A stretch of DNA of 64,000 bases from Caldimonas mangrovi (GCF_023721835.1 NZ_JAMKFE010000019.1:1-64000), one strand, 5' to 3'. Positions 1 through 8,568 are shown, numbered from the stretch's first letter. Notes: generated by a model from the sequence alone, not told the origin. Numbers and translations are program-made.

Positions 1-76
1 GAGGGAAGCCCCTCGCGCGCACCCGGCGCTTGCTGCCGCGAGGACGCCGCTTCAGTCACGCAGCGGCATCCTGCGC

Positions 77-108
77 CTGCGGTTGCGCGAAGGCTCGCGC
101 AACCGCAG
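77..108 (-). terminator. Terminator hairpin after family A copy 1
   Basis: A perfect 14-bp stem, CTGCGGTTGCGCGA pairing with TCGCGCAACCGCAG, lies just beyond the stop codon at 120. No long T-run follows. Confidence 0.6.
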
Positions 109-119
109 ACGCTGCATGC

Positions 120-821
120 TCACTCGCGAGGTGCCCCGTGGTCGATGCGGTAGGACGGGTCGCCCCGCCACTGCGACCTCGGCAGGTGACCCACCTCGGC
201 GCGCAGCGCGAGCAACTCCGCACGAAGGTAGAACCCCTCGTTCGGACCGTTGTACAACCACGCCACCTGTCCGGCCGGCGGCTCCGCGTCGAGCAGGTGG
301 TAGCCGATCAGGGACCCCAGCTCCCAGGAAAGTCCCTGGCGCTCGACCCGCATCGCGTGGGCGGTACAGCGGGCAGCACTCGCCACCCTCAACAGGTGCC
401 GGGCCATGGCCTGGCACAACGGCAGGCTCCACTCGCTGGGAAAGGTCTGCGAAACCGCCATCCAGGGCGTCACAGCCACCGGAAACTCCAGCGGCATGTG
501 CCGTTCGGCGAGCACCGCGTCCAGATCCGTTCCGGGCTGTAGCAGCGCCTCCAGGGTGGCGTTGTCTGCCACGATGTGCAGGGCCGTCACGACGGCGAGC
601 CGTCCGTCGACCTTGCCGCCGAGCACGACGCTTCCCTCGGGCAGCCGCTTGAGCCGGTCGGCCCAGACCGAAATGTCGCCCTGCCGGCTGAGCTCGCGGT
701 CGTTCGCGACGATCGCCGCCACGTTCGACAACACGGGCTGCTGAAGACTCAGCCCGTTCGACGTGCGATCCGCCGCAAGCGGCTCGACCTCCAGGGTCGG
801 CATCTTGCCATCCACTGACAT
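120..821 (-). CDS. Family A protein, copy 1 (unknown function)
   Basis: Predicted cytosolic protein of 233 residues without signal peptide or membrane segment; I do not recognise the family. ATG 821 is chosen because the N-terminus (MSVDGKMPT) lines up with copy 2 (MPVQGKMPT) and AGCAGG lies 8 nt upstream; the open frame extends to 1094 but would run through the promoter. Shared with copy 2 are FPVAVT, HLLRVAS (142-148), CTAHAMR (152-158), IGYHL (172-176) and a C-terminal LPRSQWRGDP (213-222). The middle recalls a GNAT acyltransferase half, but no acetyl-CoA loop is visible, so no function is claimed. It is a single-gene unit. Confidence 0.85.
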   Translation of the reverse strand: MSVDGKMPTLEVEPLAADRTSNGLSLQQPVLSNVAAIVANDRELSRQGDISVWADRLKRLPEGSVVLGGKVDGRLAVVTALHIVADNATLEALLQPGTDLDAVLAERHMPLEFPVAVTPWMAVSQTFPSEWSLPLCQAMARHLLRVASAARCTAHAMRVERQGLSWELGSLIGYHLLDAEPPAGQVAWLYNGPNEGFYLRAELLALRAEVGHLPRSQWRGDPSYRIDHGAPRE

Positions 822-894
822 GTGTCTGACCTGCTTTCCGGGTTGCAACCGCAACCCCTCGATGTGTTGCGCGCAGCGTTCTGGCGCAATGCAG

Positions 895-922
895 GTGCTA
901 GGGCAGGTGCCTGCCGTGTCAA
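895..922 (-). promoter_or_regulatory. Element promoter P1 (TTGACA-N16-TAGCAC)
   Basis: The -35 TTGACA (917-922) and -10 TAGCAC (895-900) are separated by 16 bp, 73 nt upstream of the family A copy 1 start. The leader holds a GGGTTGCGGTTGCAACCC hairpin just before the ribosome site. Confidence 0.75.
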
Positions 923-962
923 GGCCTCCGGCTGCCGGCGCCCGTCGCAGGGACGGACGAAA

Positions 963-994
963 AAGCCGCGCTGATGGCTGCATCTGCGCGGCTT
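963..994 (-). terminator. Intrinsic terminator after family A copy 2
   Basis: AAGCCGCGC pairs with GCGCGGCTT across a 14-nt loop, followed on the minus strand by a T-run (A-run at 960-964 on the plus strand). Confidence 0.7.
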
Positions 995-1154
995 CTTCGG
1001 TGCATAGGGGGTGATAACGGCACGCCGGCTGCAAGCAAGGGAAGCCCCTCGCGTGCAGCCGGCGCTGTTGCCGCCAGGGCGCCGCATCAGTCATGCAGCG
1101 GTGCCCTGCGCCTGCGGGCGTGCGAAGGCTCGCTCACCCCCAGACGCCGCAGGC

Positions 1155-1874
1155 TCACTCGGTGGGCGTGCCGCCGGCCTCGTAGCGTGGGTCACCCCGC
1201 CACTGCGACCTCGGCAGTTCGCCCCGGTCGGCCCGCCGCACGAGCTGCGACGCGAGCCGGCGGAACTCGTCGCCTGGGCCGTTGTGCAGCCACGCCACCT
1301 GCACCTGCTCCGGTTCGGCCGAGCTGTCGGGCTCGGCCGGGAACAGGTGGTAGCCGATCGCGGAGACGAGCTCCTGGGGGTGCCCCTGGTCCTCGGTCCG
1401 CATCGCGTGGGCGGTGCAGCCGTGCGCGCTCGCCACCCTCAGCATGTGCTGAGTGATGACCTGGCGGAACGCGAGGTTCCACTGGAAGTGGAAGCTCGGC
1501 GAGACCTCCATCCACACGGTCACGGCCACCGGGAACGACCACGGCATGTGCAGGCCGGCGAGTGCCGCGCCGAGGTCACCCTCGGGCCGCAACACCTGCT
1601 TCAGGGTTGCCTCGTCGTTCACGATGCGCAGCACCGTGAAGACGGCAAGCTCCCCTTCCACCGTGCCGGCGAGCACGATGCTGTCGTGCGGCAACGCCCC
1701 GAACCGGGACGTCCACTCGGCGGCGTCGCCCTGCCGGCCCAGTTCGCGGCTGTTCGCCGCGATCTCGGCCATCCGGGCCCGCGCCACCGGCAGCAGCGTC
1801 AACCCGCCTTGCGGGTTGGGCACCGCCGGCAGCCGATCGACCTCCAGGGTCGGCATCTTGCCTTGCACTGGCAT
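1155..1874 (-). CDS. Family A protein, copy 2 (unknown function)
   Basis: A 239-residue paralogue of the gene at 120-821, with no recognised family and no export or membrane signals. The start at 1874 has AGGTAGG 8 nt upstream. It keeps the FPVAVT block, HMLRVAS, CTAHAMR, IGYHL and LPRSQWRGDP blocks, and has a short insertion of acidic residues (DSSAEPEQ) before QVAWLHNGP. Its promoter is at 1948-1975 and an imperfect hairpin at 1111-1153 follows the stop, backed by the stronger terminator at 963-994. The two copies probably arose by tandem duplication and have since diverged. Confidence 0.85.
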   Translation of the reverse strand: MPVQGKMPTLEVDRLPAVPNPQGGLTLLPVARARMAEIAANSRELGRQGDAAEWTSRFGALPHDSIVLAGTVEGELAVFTVLRIVNDEATLKQVLRPEGDLGAALAGLHMPWSFPVAVTVWMEVSPSFHFQWNLAFRQVITQHMLRVASAHGCTAHAMRTEDQGHPQELVSAIGYHLFPAEPDSSAEPEQVQVAWLHNGPGDEFRRLASQLVRRADRGELPRSQWRGDPRYEAGGTPTE

Positions 1875-1947
1875 GTGTCTGACCTACCTTCCGGGTTGCG
1901 GCAGCAACCCCTCGATGTGTTGCGCGCAGCGTTCTGGCGCACAGCAG

Positions 1948-1975
1948 GTGCTAGGGCAAAAGCCCGCCGTGTCAA
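1948..1975 (-). promoter_or_regulatory. Element promoter P2 (TTGACA-N16-TAGCAC)
   Basis: The -35 TTGACA (1970-1975) and -10 TAGCAC (1948-1953) have a 16-bp spacer. The 73-nt leader contains GGGGTTGCTGCCGCAACCC, a hairpin equivalent to that of P1. Confidence 0.75.
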
Positions 1976-2065
1976 GCGGGCGCGGCGCGTTGCGCCGCGC
2001 CTGTCATGCCTTGACGCGCTGGCCGAGCCGCCTACACCTTCGAGCAGGCGCATGCCTGCGCTGGC

Positions 2066-2083
2066 TGTGCGGCGCAACGCACA
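2066..2083. promoter_or_regulatory. Candidate enhancer site TGTGCG-N6-CGCACA
   Basis: A perfect inverted repeat with 6-bp arms and a 6-bp spacer lies about 130 bp upstream of the sigma-54 promoter at 2214. Nearly the same repeat stands at 14288-14303 before the second sigma-54 promoter. Binding by the enhancer-binding protein at 5071-6486 is inferred. Confidence 0.55.
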
Positions 2084-2213
2084 CGGCAACCGACCGGCGG
2101 GCGACACCCCGGACAAGTCGGCCCGCCCCCCGACCGCGACCTGCAGCGCCGCAACCCCGCCAAGTCCCCGTGAACCCTGGCTTTTTCCGATGCCGGTGCA
2201 ACCCGCGTCCGCA

Positions 2214-2228
2214 TGGCACGACAGTTGC
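2214..2228 (+). promoter_or_regulatory. Sigma-54 (-24/-12) promoter
   Basis: TGGCACGACAGTTGC matches the sigma-54 consensus TGGCACG-N4-TTGC, with GG (2215-2216) and GC (2227-2228) exactly 10 bp apart. It stands 36 bp before the ATG at 2265 and would drive the PilL-like protein, the lipoprotein and the sigma factor. Confidence 0.85.
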
Positions 2229-2264
2229 GCTGATCGCCCCACTCGACACAAGAAGGAAGTTTCC

Positions 2265-2858
2265 ATGAGGCTGACCCCCATCCTGCGTCGCGCGTTCGAT
2301 CCTCACCGCGTGTCGCGCGCACACCCCCTGGTGGCGTTGTTGCGCTGGCTGGTCGTTGGCGCGCTGTGCGCCTGGCTGGCCGGCACCCTGCTGCTGGGGC
2401 AGGAGGCCTACGCGCAAGCGCAAGCGCCGGCTGCACCTGCAGCAGCGCCGGCGGAGGCTCCTGCACCGGCGGCGCCGGCAAAGCCGGCCCCCGAGGCCGG
2501 TGCTGCGCAAGACACGCCCGAGGCACCGAGCCGGCCGCTGGCGATCAACCGTCTGAAGATCGGCACGCTGGTCGAGTTCGACACCCGTCATGGCACCGTT
2601 CGCGACGCGCTGCACTACCTGCTGGAGCCGACCCACTACCGGCTCACCACCGACACGGTGGATGCCGCCTACAGCGCGGAAGTGCTGCGCCGGCCGCTGC
2701 CCAAGATCGTCCACAAGGCGGGCGTGATGAGCATCGAGGCCGCCGCGTTGTTGTTGATCGGCGAGGAGAACCGGCTGGTCGTCGACCACACCGACCGGCT
2801 GATCGCGATCGAGCGCATGCCGGCCGACGACACACAGGCCGCCTTTGCTCACCCGTGA
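2265..2858 (+). CDS. PilL/TcpQ-like secreted protein
   Basis: Protein of 197 residues. A signal sequence or anchor spans about 24-50 (ending GQEAYA), followed by an Ala/Pro-rich linker (52-88) and a folded domain (about 95-190) with 'RHGTVRDALHYLL' and 'IEAAALLLIGEENRLVVD'. This resembles the N-terminal PilL domain found in integrative conjugative elements, related to TcpQ-type pilus or secretion assembly proteins; the match is from recall. ATG 2265 has GAAGGAAG upstream. First gene behind a sigma-54 promoter, 52 bp before a lipoprotein gene. A periplasmic role in assembling the type IV machinery is inferred. Confidence 0.75.
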   Translation: MRLTPILRRAFDPHRVSRAHPLVALLRWLVVGALCAWLAGTLLLGQEAYAQAQAPAAPAAAPAEAPAPAAPAKPAPEAGAAQDTPEAPSRPLAINRLKIGTLVEFDTRHGTVRDALHYLLEPTHYRLTTDTVDAAYSAEVLRRPLPKIVHKAGVMSIEAAALLLIGEENRLVVDHTDRLIAIERMPADDTQAAFAHP

Positions 2859-2910
2859 CCGCTGCCGGCGCTCGACAGCCTCTTAACGACGTCACTCCGC
2901 AGGAACCGAC

Positions 2911-3111
2911 ATGAACCCATCCCTCTGCTCCGCCGTGGGCCGCCGCGCCGTGCGTGCCGCCCCCCTGGCGCTGGCCGCCGTGCTGTGCGCCTGCGCCACG
3001 CGACAGCCGGTCGTAGCACCGCCGGCCGGCACGCCACGCGTGGTCGAGCGCGATCTGCGGGCAGAAGCCGCCCCTCTGCCCCCCGGCAGCATGCGGGTGC
3101 TCCCGCGCTGA
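2911..3111 (+). CDS. Small lipoprotein, VirB7-like in size
   Basis: A 66-residue protein with a basic N-terminus, a hydrophobic stretch and a lipobox-like LCAC at about 26-29, then a short Pro-rich mature part. AGGA precedes the ATG by about 7 nt. Size, lipobox and position next to type IV secretion genes suggest a VirB7-type outer-membrane lipoprotein, but such proteins are too short and variable to confirm by eye. The next gene starts 8 nt after its stop, so translation may be coupled. Confidence 0.65.
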   Translation: MNPSLCSAVGRRAVRAAPLALAAVLCACATRQPVVAPPAGTPRVVERDLRAEAAPLPPGSMRVLPR

Positions 3112-3119
3112 CCGGCTGG

Positions 3120-4109
3120 ATGGCGGTGCAAGACGACGGCATGCCGGTGGTCGATCCTGCCCTCGCGCTGCAGGTAGAGCCCGACGAGCAGCCGCTCGGC
3201 GAGCTGCCGGCGCTGCGTGCGCCCGCGTGGATGGTCGCCGACGCGCCGCTGTTCGAAGCTCGCGCCGAGCCCGCGGCCAACCAGGCGCCGACACGCGCGG
3301 TCGACGGCGCACAAGCCAACCTGATGACGCTGTACCTGCGCGAGGTCCGGCGCTACGGCAGGCTGCCGCCCGAACAGGAGCAGCAACTGCAGGCCGACAT
3401 CGCCGCGGGGGTCGACGGCGCCCGCGAGACGCTGATCTGCCATCACCTCGGACTGGTGATCGCGATGGCACGCAAGTTCAGCAACCGCGGCCTGGAACTG
3501 CTCGATCTGGTCGAGGAAGGCAACCTGGGGATGATGGTCGCGCTGGAAAAGTTCGATTTTCAGCGCGGGCTGCGGTTTTCCACCTATGCCGCGTGGTGGA
3601 TCCGCTACTACCTGCAGACCGCGCTGGCGACGCAGGTGCCCATCGTGCGGCCGCCCCTGCGCGCCATGCAGCGCGCCGGGCGCCAGGCCTGGCAGGCGTG
3701 GTGCGAGTCGCATGAGGCCGGGCAGGCCGCAGAGGCAGGAGAGACGGCGCCCGAGTCGCAGGCCCCGCTGGTCACCTCGGTGTCCTTGCACGACGAGGAC
3801 GCCGATGCGTTGATGAACGATGCCGGCCTGCAGCATCGCGATGTGTCCGAGCTGTTCTCGGAGGAGTACGACCGGGTGCGGCTGGCGTCGCTGCTGCGCG
3901 ACCTGGTGGCGCAGCTGCCGCAACGTCAGCGCGACATCGTCATTGCGCGCTTCGGCCTCGACGGCCAGGACGAGTGCACGCTGCAGGAGCTGAGCGTCGA
4001 GCGCGGCGTCACGCGCGAACGCATCCGCCAGGTGCAGGAAGCCGCGCTCAAGACGTTGCGCACCGCGCTCGAAGAGGCCGGCGTCACGCGCGAAGTGGCA
4101 CTCGGTTGA
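3120..4109 (+). CDS. RpoS-like sigma-70 family sigma factor
   Basis: RNA polymerase sigma factor of 329 residues that would redirect core polymerase. It lacks region 1.1; region 1.2 is at about 65-95, regions 2.1-2.4 at 101-171 (LLDLVEEGNLGMMVALEKFD, RFSTYAAWWIR), a short region 3 follows, and region 4 is at 253-318 with helix-turn-helix TRERIRQVQ. Overall it looks like RpoS. In region 2.4, RpoD positions Q437, T440 and R441 correspond here to Y163, Q166 and T167, so -10 reading should differ from the housekeeping factor. ATG 3120 is 8 nt after the lipoprotein stop; GTG 3126 and ATG 3141 are alternatives. A strong terminator follows. I infer that it serves the TANANC promoters of this region. 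Confidence 0.9.
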   Translation: MAVQDDGMPVVDPALALQVEPDEQPLGELPALRAPAWMVADAPLFEARAEPAANQAPTRAVDGAQANLMTLYLREVRRYGRLPPEQEQQLQADIAAGVDGARETLICHHLGLVIAMARKFSNRGLELLDLVEEGNLGMMVALEKFDFQRGLRFSTYAAWWIRYYLQTALATQVPIVRPPLRAMQRAGRQAWQAWCESHEAGQAAEAGETAPESQAPLVTSVSLHDEDADALMNDAGLQHRDVSELFSEEYDRVRLASLLRDLVAQLPQRQRDIVIARFGLDGQDECTLQELSVERGVTRERIRQVQEAALKTLRTALEEAGVTREVALG

Positions 4110-4144
4110 TCGCACCGCTTCGTCGAACCCGTGCAGGGTGGAAA

Positions 4145-4170
4145 CGCCGCAGGCCGCAAGGCCTGCGGCG
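4145..4170 (+). terminator. Intrinsic terminator after the sigma factor
   Basis: CGCCGCAGGCC and GGCCTGCGGCG form an 11-bp stem with a GCAA loop followed by TTTT. An AAA upstream makes it potentially bidirectional. Confidence 0.9.
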
Positions 4171-4178
4171 TTTTCCAT

Positions 4179-4204
4179 GCCCGCCCGAACCCTGCCGGGC
4201 GGGC
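4179..4204 (-). terminator. Hairpin after the 4232-4894 gene
   Basis: GCCCGCCCG pairs with CGGGCGGGC about 27 bp beyond the stop at 4232. There is no T-run. Confidence 0.5.
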
Positions 4205-4231
4205 ACGATCAGTGCGCAGGCACCGCCGGGA

Positions 4232-4894
4232 TCAGCTCGGCAGGTGTGTCAGGTCGAGCCCGGTGGTGAGGCCGTTGGGATTGCGGAAGGTGAAGGCCGC
4301 GAACCTGGCGTACTTCGGCTCCAGCGCGAGGGCCGATGCCTGTTCGTCCGGGTTGTCGTACACGCTCGGCGTCAGCAGTGCCGTCCACACCGCACGGTGC
4401 GTGACGACCACGTAGGCCTTGCCCGTGTTGTCCAGCAGATGCCGTTCCAGACAGCTCGTCGATCGCGCACGCACGGCCCGCAGCGACTCGCCGCCCGGCC
4501 ACGCGTAGTCGACGTCGGCCTGCACCTGAGGGTGCAGCTTCAGCACATCGGCACGGCGCAGCCCGGTCAGCCGGCCGGCATCGAGTGCCGACATGCCGTC
4601 CTCGCTGCGCGGGTCGATGCGCTTCGGCCCCAGCCCTGTTTCACGCAGGCCGGCCACCACCTGCCACAACGACTGCACGGCCCGGGCCACCGGCGACGCC
4701 AGCCACACGGCGTCGGCCAGGCGGATTTCCTGCTGTTCGCAGTAGTGCGCCAGTTCAACGCCGGCGAGCAGGGCCTGCCTGCGCCCGGTGGCGGTCAGCA
4801 CATGCGACCGCCTGCCTCCGATGAGGCCTTCGGGATCTCCGATGGCCTCGCCGCAGGTGATGACGATCAAATGCTTGCGGCTGTCTTCGCTCAT
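4232..4894 (-). CDS. Histidine phosphatase-fold protein lacking the catalytic histidine
   Basis: A 220-residue member of the histidine phosphatase (phosphoglycerate mutase-like) superfamily. The usual RHGE motif near the N-terminus reads TCGE, so both the phospho-accepting His and its Arg are gone. Other scaffold elements remain: LTATGRRQA, SPVARAVQS, PGGES and the second histidine in VTHRAVW. ATG 4894 has GGAGGT 7 nt upstream. Promoter at 4997-5024 and its own hairpin. Loss of the nucleophile predicts an inactive or repurposed protein; Cys in the His position could be a different chemistry, which is speculative. Confidence 0.8.
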   Translation of the reverse strand: MSEDSRKHLIVITCGEAIGDPEGLIGGRRSHVLTATGRRQALLAGVELAHYCEQQEIRLADAVWLASPVARAVQSLWQVVAGLRETGLGPKRIDPRSEDGMSALDAGRLTGLRRADVLKLHPQVQADVDYAWPGGESLRAVRARSTSCLERHLLDNTGKAYVVVTHRAVWTALLTPSVYDNPDEQASALALEPKYARFAAFTFRNPNGLTTGLDLTHLPS

Positions 4895-4996
4895 GCGAGC
4901 GACCTCCGATGCGTCGGTCTCATGGCGTGGTGCCCGGTGCACCACCCACTGATCGATCGGACCGTTTGCGTACGACGCGCCCGGCTCGATGCGTGA

Positions 4997-5024
4997 GGTA
5001 TAGGGTGGTCGGCCGGCCGGTCAA
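4997..5024 (-). promoter_or_regulatory. Element promoter P3 (TTGACC-N16-TATACC)
   Basis: The -35 is at 5019-5024, the -10 at 4997-5002, with a 16-bp spacer and a 102-nt leader to ATG 4894. Confidence 0.75.
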
Positions 5025-5044
5025 GCGGCACCGGCAGGAGGCAC

Positions 5045-5064
5045 GCGACGCCGAGCGGCGTCGC
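5045..5064 (-). terminator. Hairpin after the enhancer-binding protein gene
   Basis: GCGACGCC and GGCGTCGC form an 8-bp stem directly beyond the stop at 5071. Confidence 0.5.
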
Positions 5065-5070
5065 GCGGTC

Positions 5071-6486
<1,416 letters not shown>

Positions 6487-6524
6487 GGTGAGCAGAGCGT
6501 AGCGGACTTCGTTCGACGCTTCCG

Positions 6525-6540
6525 CTACGAGGCCTCGTAG
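6525..6540. promoter_or_regulatory. Palindromic operator candidate CTACGAGGCCTCGTAG
   Basis: Perfect 16-bp palindrome located 39-54 bp before the enhancer-binding protein start, a position suited to autoregulation. A copy with one mismatch is at 6882-6897. Confidence 0.5.
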
Positions 6541-6881
6541 CGCAATCGCGTGCGCGGCACTACGGACCCTCTGTTCTTGCTGCTTGTTACGCCCGTGGGC
6601 GGTATACCGGGTGTCGACCCCCCTTGTTCGGGGGAACAGGAACATGGGACTTCGCGGTGCGTCCGTCGGCCTGCGAGAAGTCCCAGGGGCATGCAAGAGA
6701 CGCATACCCGGACCCTCACCGCGCGCATGGAACCGCTCCGTAACCACCGCGAAGCCTTGCGGCACTTGAGATCCGGTCCGCGTGGCGCAGTTTCACAGGG
6801 CTGTCATGGGATGGAAAGCAAACGCCTTGCCGGCCGTCGCTCGACAAGGCAGGCGTGAAGCGACGAAACCCGACGTTCCTG

Positions 6882-6897
6882 CTACGAGGCTTCGTAG
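6882..6897. promoter_or_regulatory. Second palindrome CTACGAGGCTTCGTAG
   Basis: One-mismatch copy of the palindrome at 6525-6540, 357 bp away. Two spaced copies suggest a regulator's operator pair, perhaps with DNA looping. Confidence 0.45.
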
Positions 6898-6999
6898 GAA
6901 GCCGATTCAGAACGTCACAAGGCGCTTTGCGGGGCATCGACCCTTGCGGCCGCGAAGGCGCAACAGGTCGGCCCTCGTGATGAGGGTGTGTGGGAAGAA

Positions 7000-7063
7000 G
7001 GGGACGCAAGCTGCGCTTGCGCCCCCTCCCGCCGCTGCCCGGCCCCTCAGCGAGGGGCCGGGC
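7000..7063 (-). terminator. Double terminator hairpin after the histidine phosphatase gene
   Basis: Two hairpins in series: GCCCGGCCCCT/AGGGGCCGGGC (7037-7063) nearest the stop, then a GGGACGCAAG/CTTGCGCCCC stem (7000-7025). Confidence 0.65.
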
Positions 7064-7092
7064 CGTCATCGCGGCCTGGCCTCATTGGGACA

Positions 7093-7812
7093 TCAGCTGT
7101 GGAAGATCACCGTCCCTCGCCGAGTCTCGAGGTCGAACCGGACGACGATGAAGCCTGCGTTCGTCATCCTGTCCTTCCACTGCCAGGCGTGGCGGGTCAC
7201 CTCGCCTCGCTCGAGGTAGTCGATGGCGCCGGCGTTGGACAACTGGTGCCCGAACGCCAGGATCGATCGACCGTACGTGAGCGCGTGGTGAACCAGGCGC
7301 TTGCCCGCTCGCGTTCCGCTGCCGCGCAGGCTCTCGCCTCCGGGGTAGCGGAACGTGTGGTCGCTGAAGGCCTTCTTGACCTCCGGGAACTGCTTGATGG
7401 CGACGTCCCTGTACCACCCCTGCAACTCTCCTGCGCTGCGCTCGCACAGCTTGGGGGTGTACAGCGGCGGCGGCAGGAGCGACCCGAAGCCGCCCATGCC
7501 GAGCGTGGCGTACGCATGCGTCAGCCGGGTGCGCGGCAGGTCGCTGCACAGCACGGAGAGCTCGTCGGCACGAAGCCCTTCGCCTTCCATGTAGCGGCCC
7601 ATGTTGCCACCACCCTCGATGCACTGCCGCACGCCATTGGCGGTCAGCAGCACGTCGTTGTGGCCCGAGAGGACGAAACCCTCCGAGGTGAGAACCTTGC
7701 CATCCGCGTAGCGCGTGTAGCGCTCCCCGGGAGGCACGTTGTCGGGGGTCTCGCCATGGCGCATGACGCCGATGAATATCTTCCCTGTCTGTCTGGTCAA
7801 CGGACCGTTCAC
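7093..7812 (-). CDS. Histidine phosphatase superfamily protein (intact active site)
   Basis: A 239-residue phosphoglycerate mutase-like protein with the canonical RHGE near residue 20 (VMRHGETPDN), a second Arg context SDLPRTRLT, acidic CERSAGEL, GGES and a second histidine in FGHQLSNAG. This arrangement fits an active phosphohydrolase acting through a phosphohistidine; the substrate cannot be told. The start is uncertain: GTG 7812 sits only 2 nt after GGAAGG, and TTG 7800 is an alternative. It is the only histidine phosphatase in the accessory region with all catalytic residues. Confidence 0.85.
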   Translation of the reverse strand: MNGPLTRQTGKIFIGVMRHGETPDNVPPGERYTRYADGKVLTSEGFVLSGHNDVLLTANGVRQCIEGGGNMGRYMEGEGLRADELSVLCSDLPRTRLTHAYATLGMGGFGSLLPPPLYTPKLCERSAGELQGWYRDVAIKQFPEVKKAFSDHTFRYPGGESLRGSGTRAGKRLVHHALTYGRSILAFGHQLSNAGAIDYLERGEVTRHAWQWKDRMTNAGFIVVRFDLETRRGTVIFHS

Positions 7813-7893
7813 TTCCTTCCGGTGTGATCGTTCGGGTGAATCGGGGTGACACGATGACGCTGTGCGCCCCGAGACAACCCGAGGTGCATGTCG

Positions 7894-7921
7894 GATGTAG
7901 GCCGTTGGGCAGCGCTGTCAA
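7894..7921 (-). promoter_or_regulatory. Element promoter P4 (TTGACA-N16-TACATC)
   Basis: The -35 is at 7916-7921, the -10 at 7894-7899, with a 16-bp spacer and an 81-nt leader. Confidence 0.75.
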
Positions 7922-7962
7922 GATGGCCTGAACGGCGTCGGAAGGAGGCGTCCATGCAAAGA

Positions 7963-7988
7963 GCGGGGCAGTCCGGAGACTGCCCCGC
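7963..7988 (-). terminator. Terminator hairpin after family B copy 1
   Basis: GCGGGGCAGTC and GACTGCCCCGC form a perfect 11-bp stem with a CGGA loop. On the minus strand it is followed by CTCTTTG. Confidence 0.7.
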
Positions 7989-8053
7989 CTGCGTCCGTTG
8001 ACGAAATCGTCTTGGACACGTTCATGCGGTGACGACGCTCTTGCGACCCAGGG

Positions 8054-8473
8054 TCAGTAGAGCCTGGGGTACTGCGGATCCGGCGGCAAGGCCTGGTTCA
8101 CGCGCAGGTCGATCAGCGACGGATAGAACTCCGTCATCGACTTGCGCATGCTTTCGACCTCACCCAGCGGCGCCGTGGCGGAGCCGATGTAATACAGCGT
8201 GTTTGCCGTCCCGTCGCGGTTGCCCGCACTGAACGGCACGCCGAGTCCCAGCAGGCGCCTGATAGGCCCCAGCTGGTGGATCAACTTGCCGACGTGTACC
8301 TCCTGTCCGTAGCTCATCAGGTAGGCCCTGAGGCTCCTGACGATGCGCGTTGCCTGCTCCTGGTCCAGCAGGCCTTCGAATTCGAGCATCTGGCGAACCA
8401 GCGCCAGTTCGATCTCGTGCGGGACCTCGCGGTCCGTTGCGCCGAGGATCTCGACTCTGTGCACCACGGCCAA
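8054..8473 (-). CDS. Family B protein, copy 1 (unknown function)
   Basis: A 139-residue protein of unrecognised family. TTG 8473 is taken as the start because GAGAAGGGAG lies 8 nt upstream and no ATG fits. The C-terminal half contains GLGVPFS, LYYIGS, EFYP and VNQALPP, a pattern repeated in the proteins at 8753-9307 (GLVVPY, LYCYG, NESLP) and 12596-13129 (GLAVPF, LYYYG, NQILP). This copy is the shortest and lacks much of the N-terminal part seen in the others. No signal or membrane segment is visible. Single-gene unit. Confidence 0.8.
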   Translation of the reverse strand: MAVVHRVEILGATDREVPHEIELALVRQMLEFEGLLDQEQATRIVRSLRAYLMSYGQEVHVGKLIHQLGPIRRLLGLGVPFSAGNRDGTANTLYYIGSATAPLGEVESMRKSMTEFYPSLIDLRVNQALPPDPQYPRLY

Positions 8474-8568
8474 GCGAATGGCTCCCTTCTCTCGGTGTCA
8501 TGAACGTGCGCCGTCATCGCATGGGTGTGCGCGCCGCGAAACGATCCCCGGCGCGCCCACCGGTGCAG

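Larger units (their letters stand above)
1..1990. repeat. Diverged tandem duplication of the family A unit
   Basis: Two units of about 1.04-1.05 kb follow each other. Each contains a promoter, a structured leader, a family A gene and the downstream stretch beginning GGGAAGCCCCTCGCG (near positions 3 and 1040). The promoter/leader blocks at 842-930 and 1895-1980 are nearly identical in sequence, including GATGTGTTGCGCGCAGCG, while the coding regions have diverged more. The left unit runs to the window edge, so further copies may lie outside. Confidence 0.8.
6487..7092. other. 606-bp region without a convincing gene
   Basis: No open frame here has coding character. The stretch holds two copies of a 16-bp palindrome (6525-6540, 6882-6897), a CCCCC-TTGTT-CGGGGG hairpin (about 6618-6634), a GGGACTTC/GAAGTCCC inverted repeat (6646-6653 with 6677-6684) and the terminators of the 7093-7812 gene. 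It probably contains the promoter of the enhancer-binding protein; a small RNA cannot be excluded. Confidence 0.5.

Noticed and set aside
120-1094. A longer version of family A copy 1 starting at 1094
   Set aside because: It would include promoter P1 and the terminator of the other copy; the paralogue supports ATG 821.
1011-2858. A plus-strand frame of 615 codons ending in the PilL-like gene
   Set aside because: The first two thirds are antisense to family A copy 2 and cross its promoter. The real start is ATG 2265, with a ribosome site and a sigma-54 promoter upstream.
6601-6608. Palindromic GGTATACC resembling the element -10 box
   Set aside because: No -35 hexamer stands 16 bp away on either strand, and no gene follows.
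6782-6797. TGGCGCAGTTTCACA-like sequence as a third sigma-54 promoter
   Set aside because: The required GC dinucleotide 10 bp after GG is missing, and no gene lies downstream on that strand.
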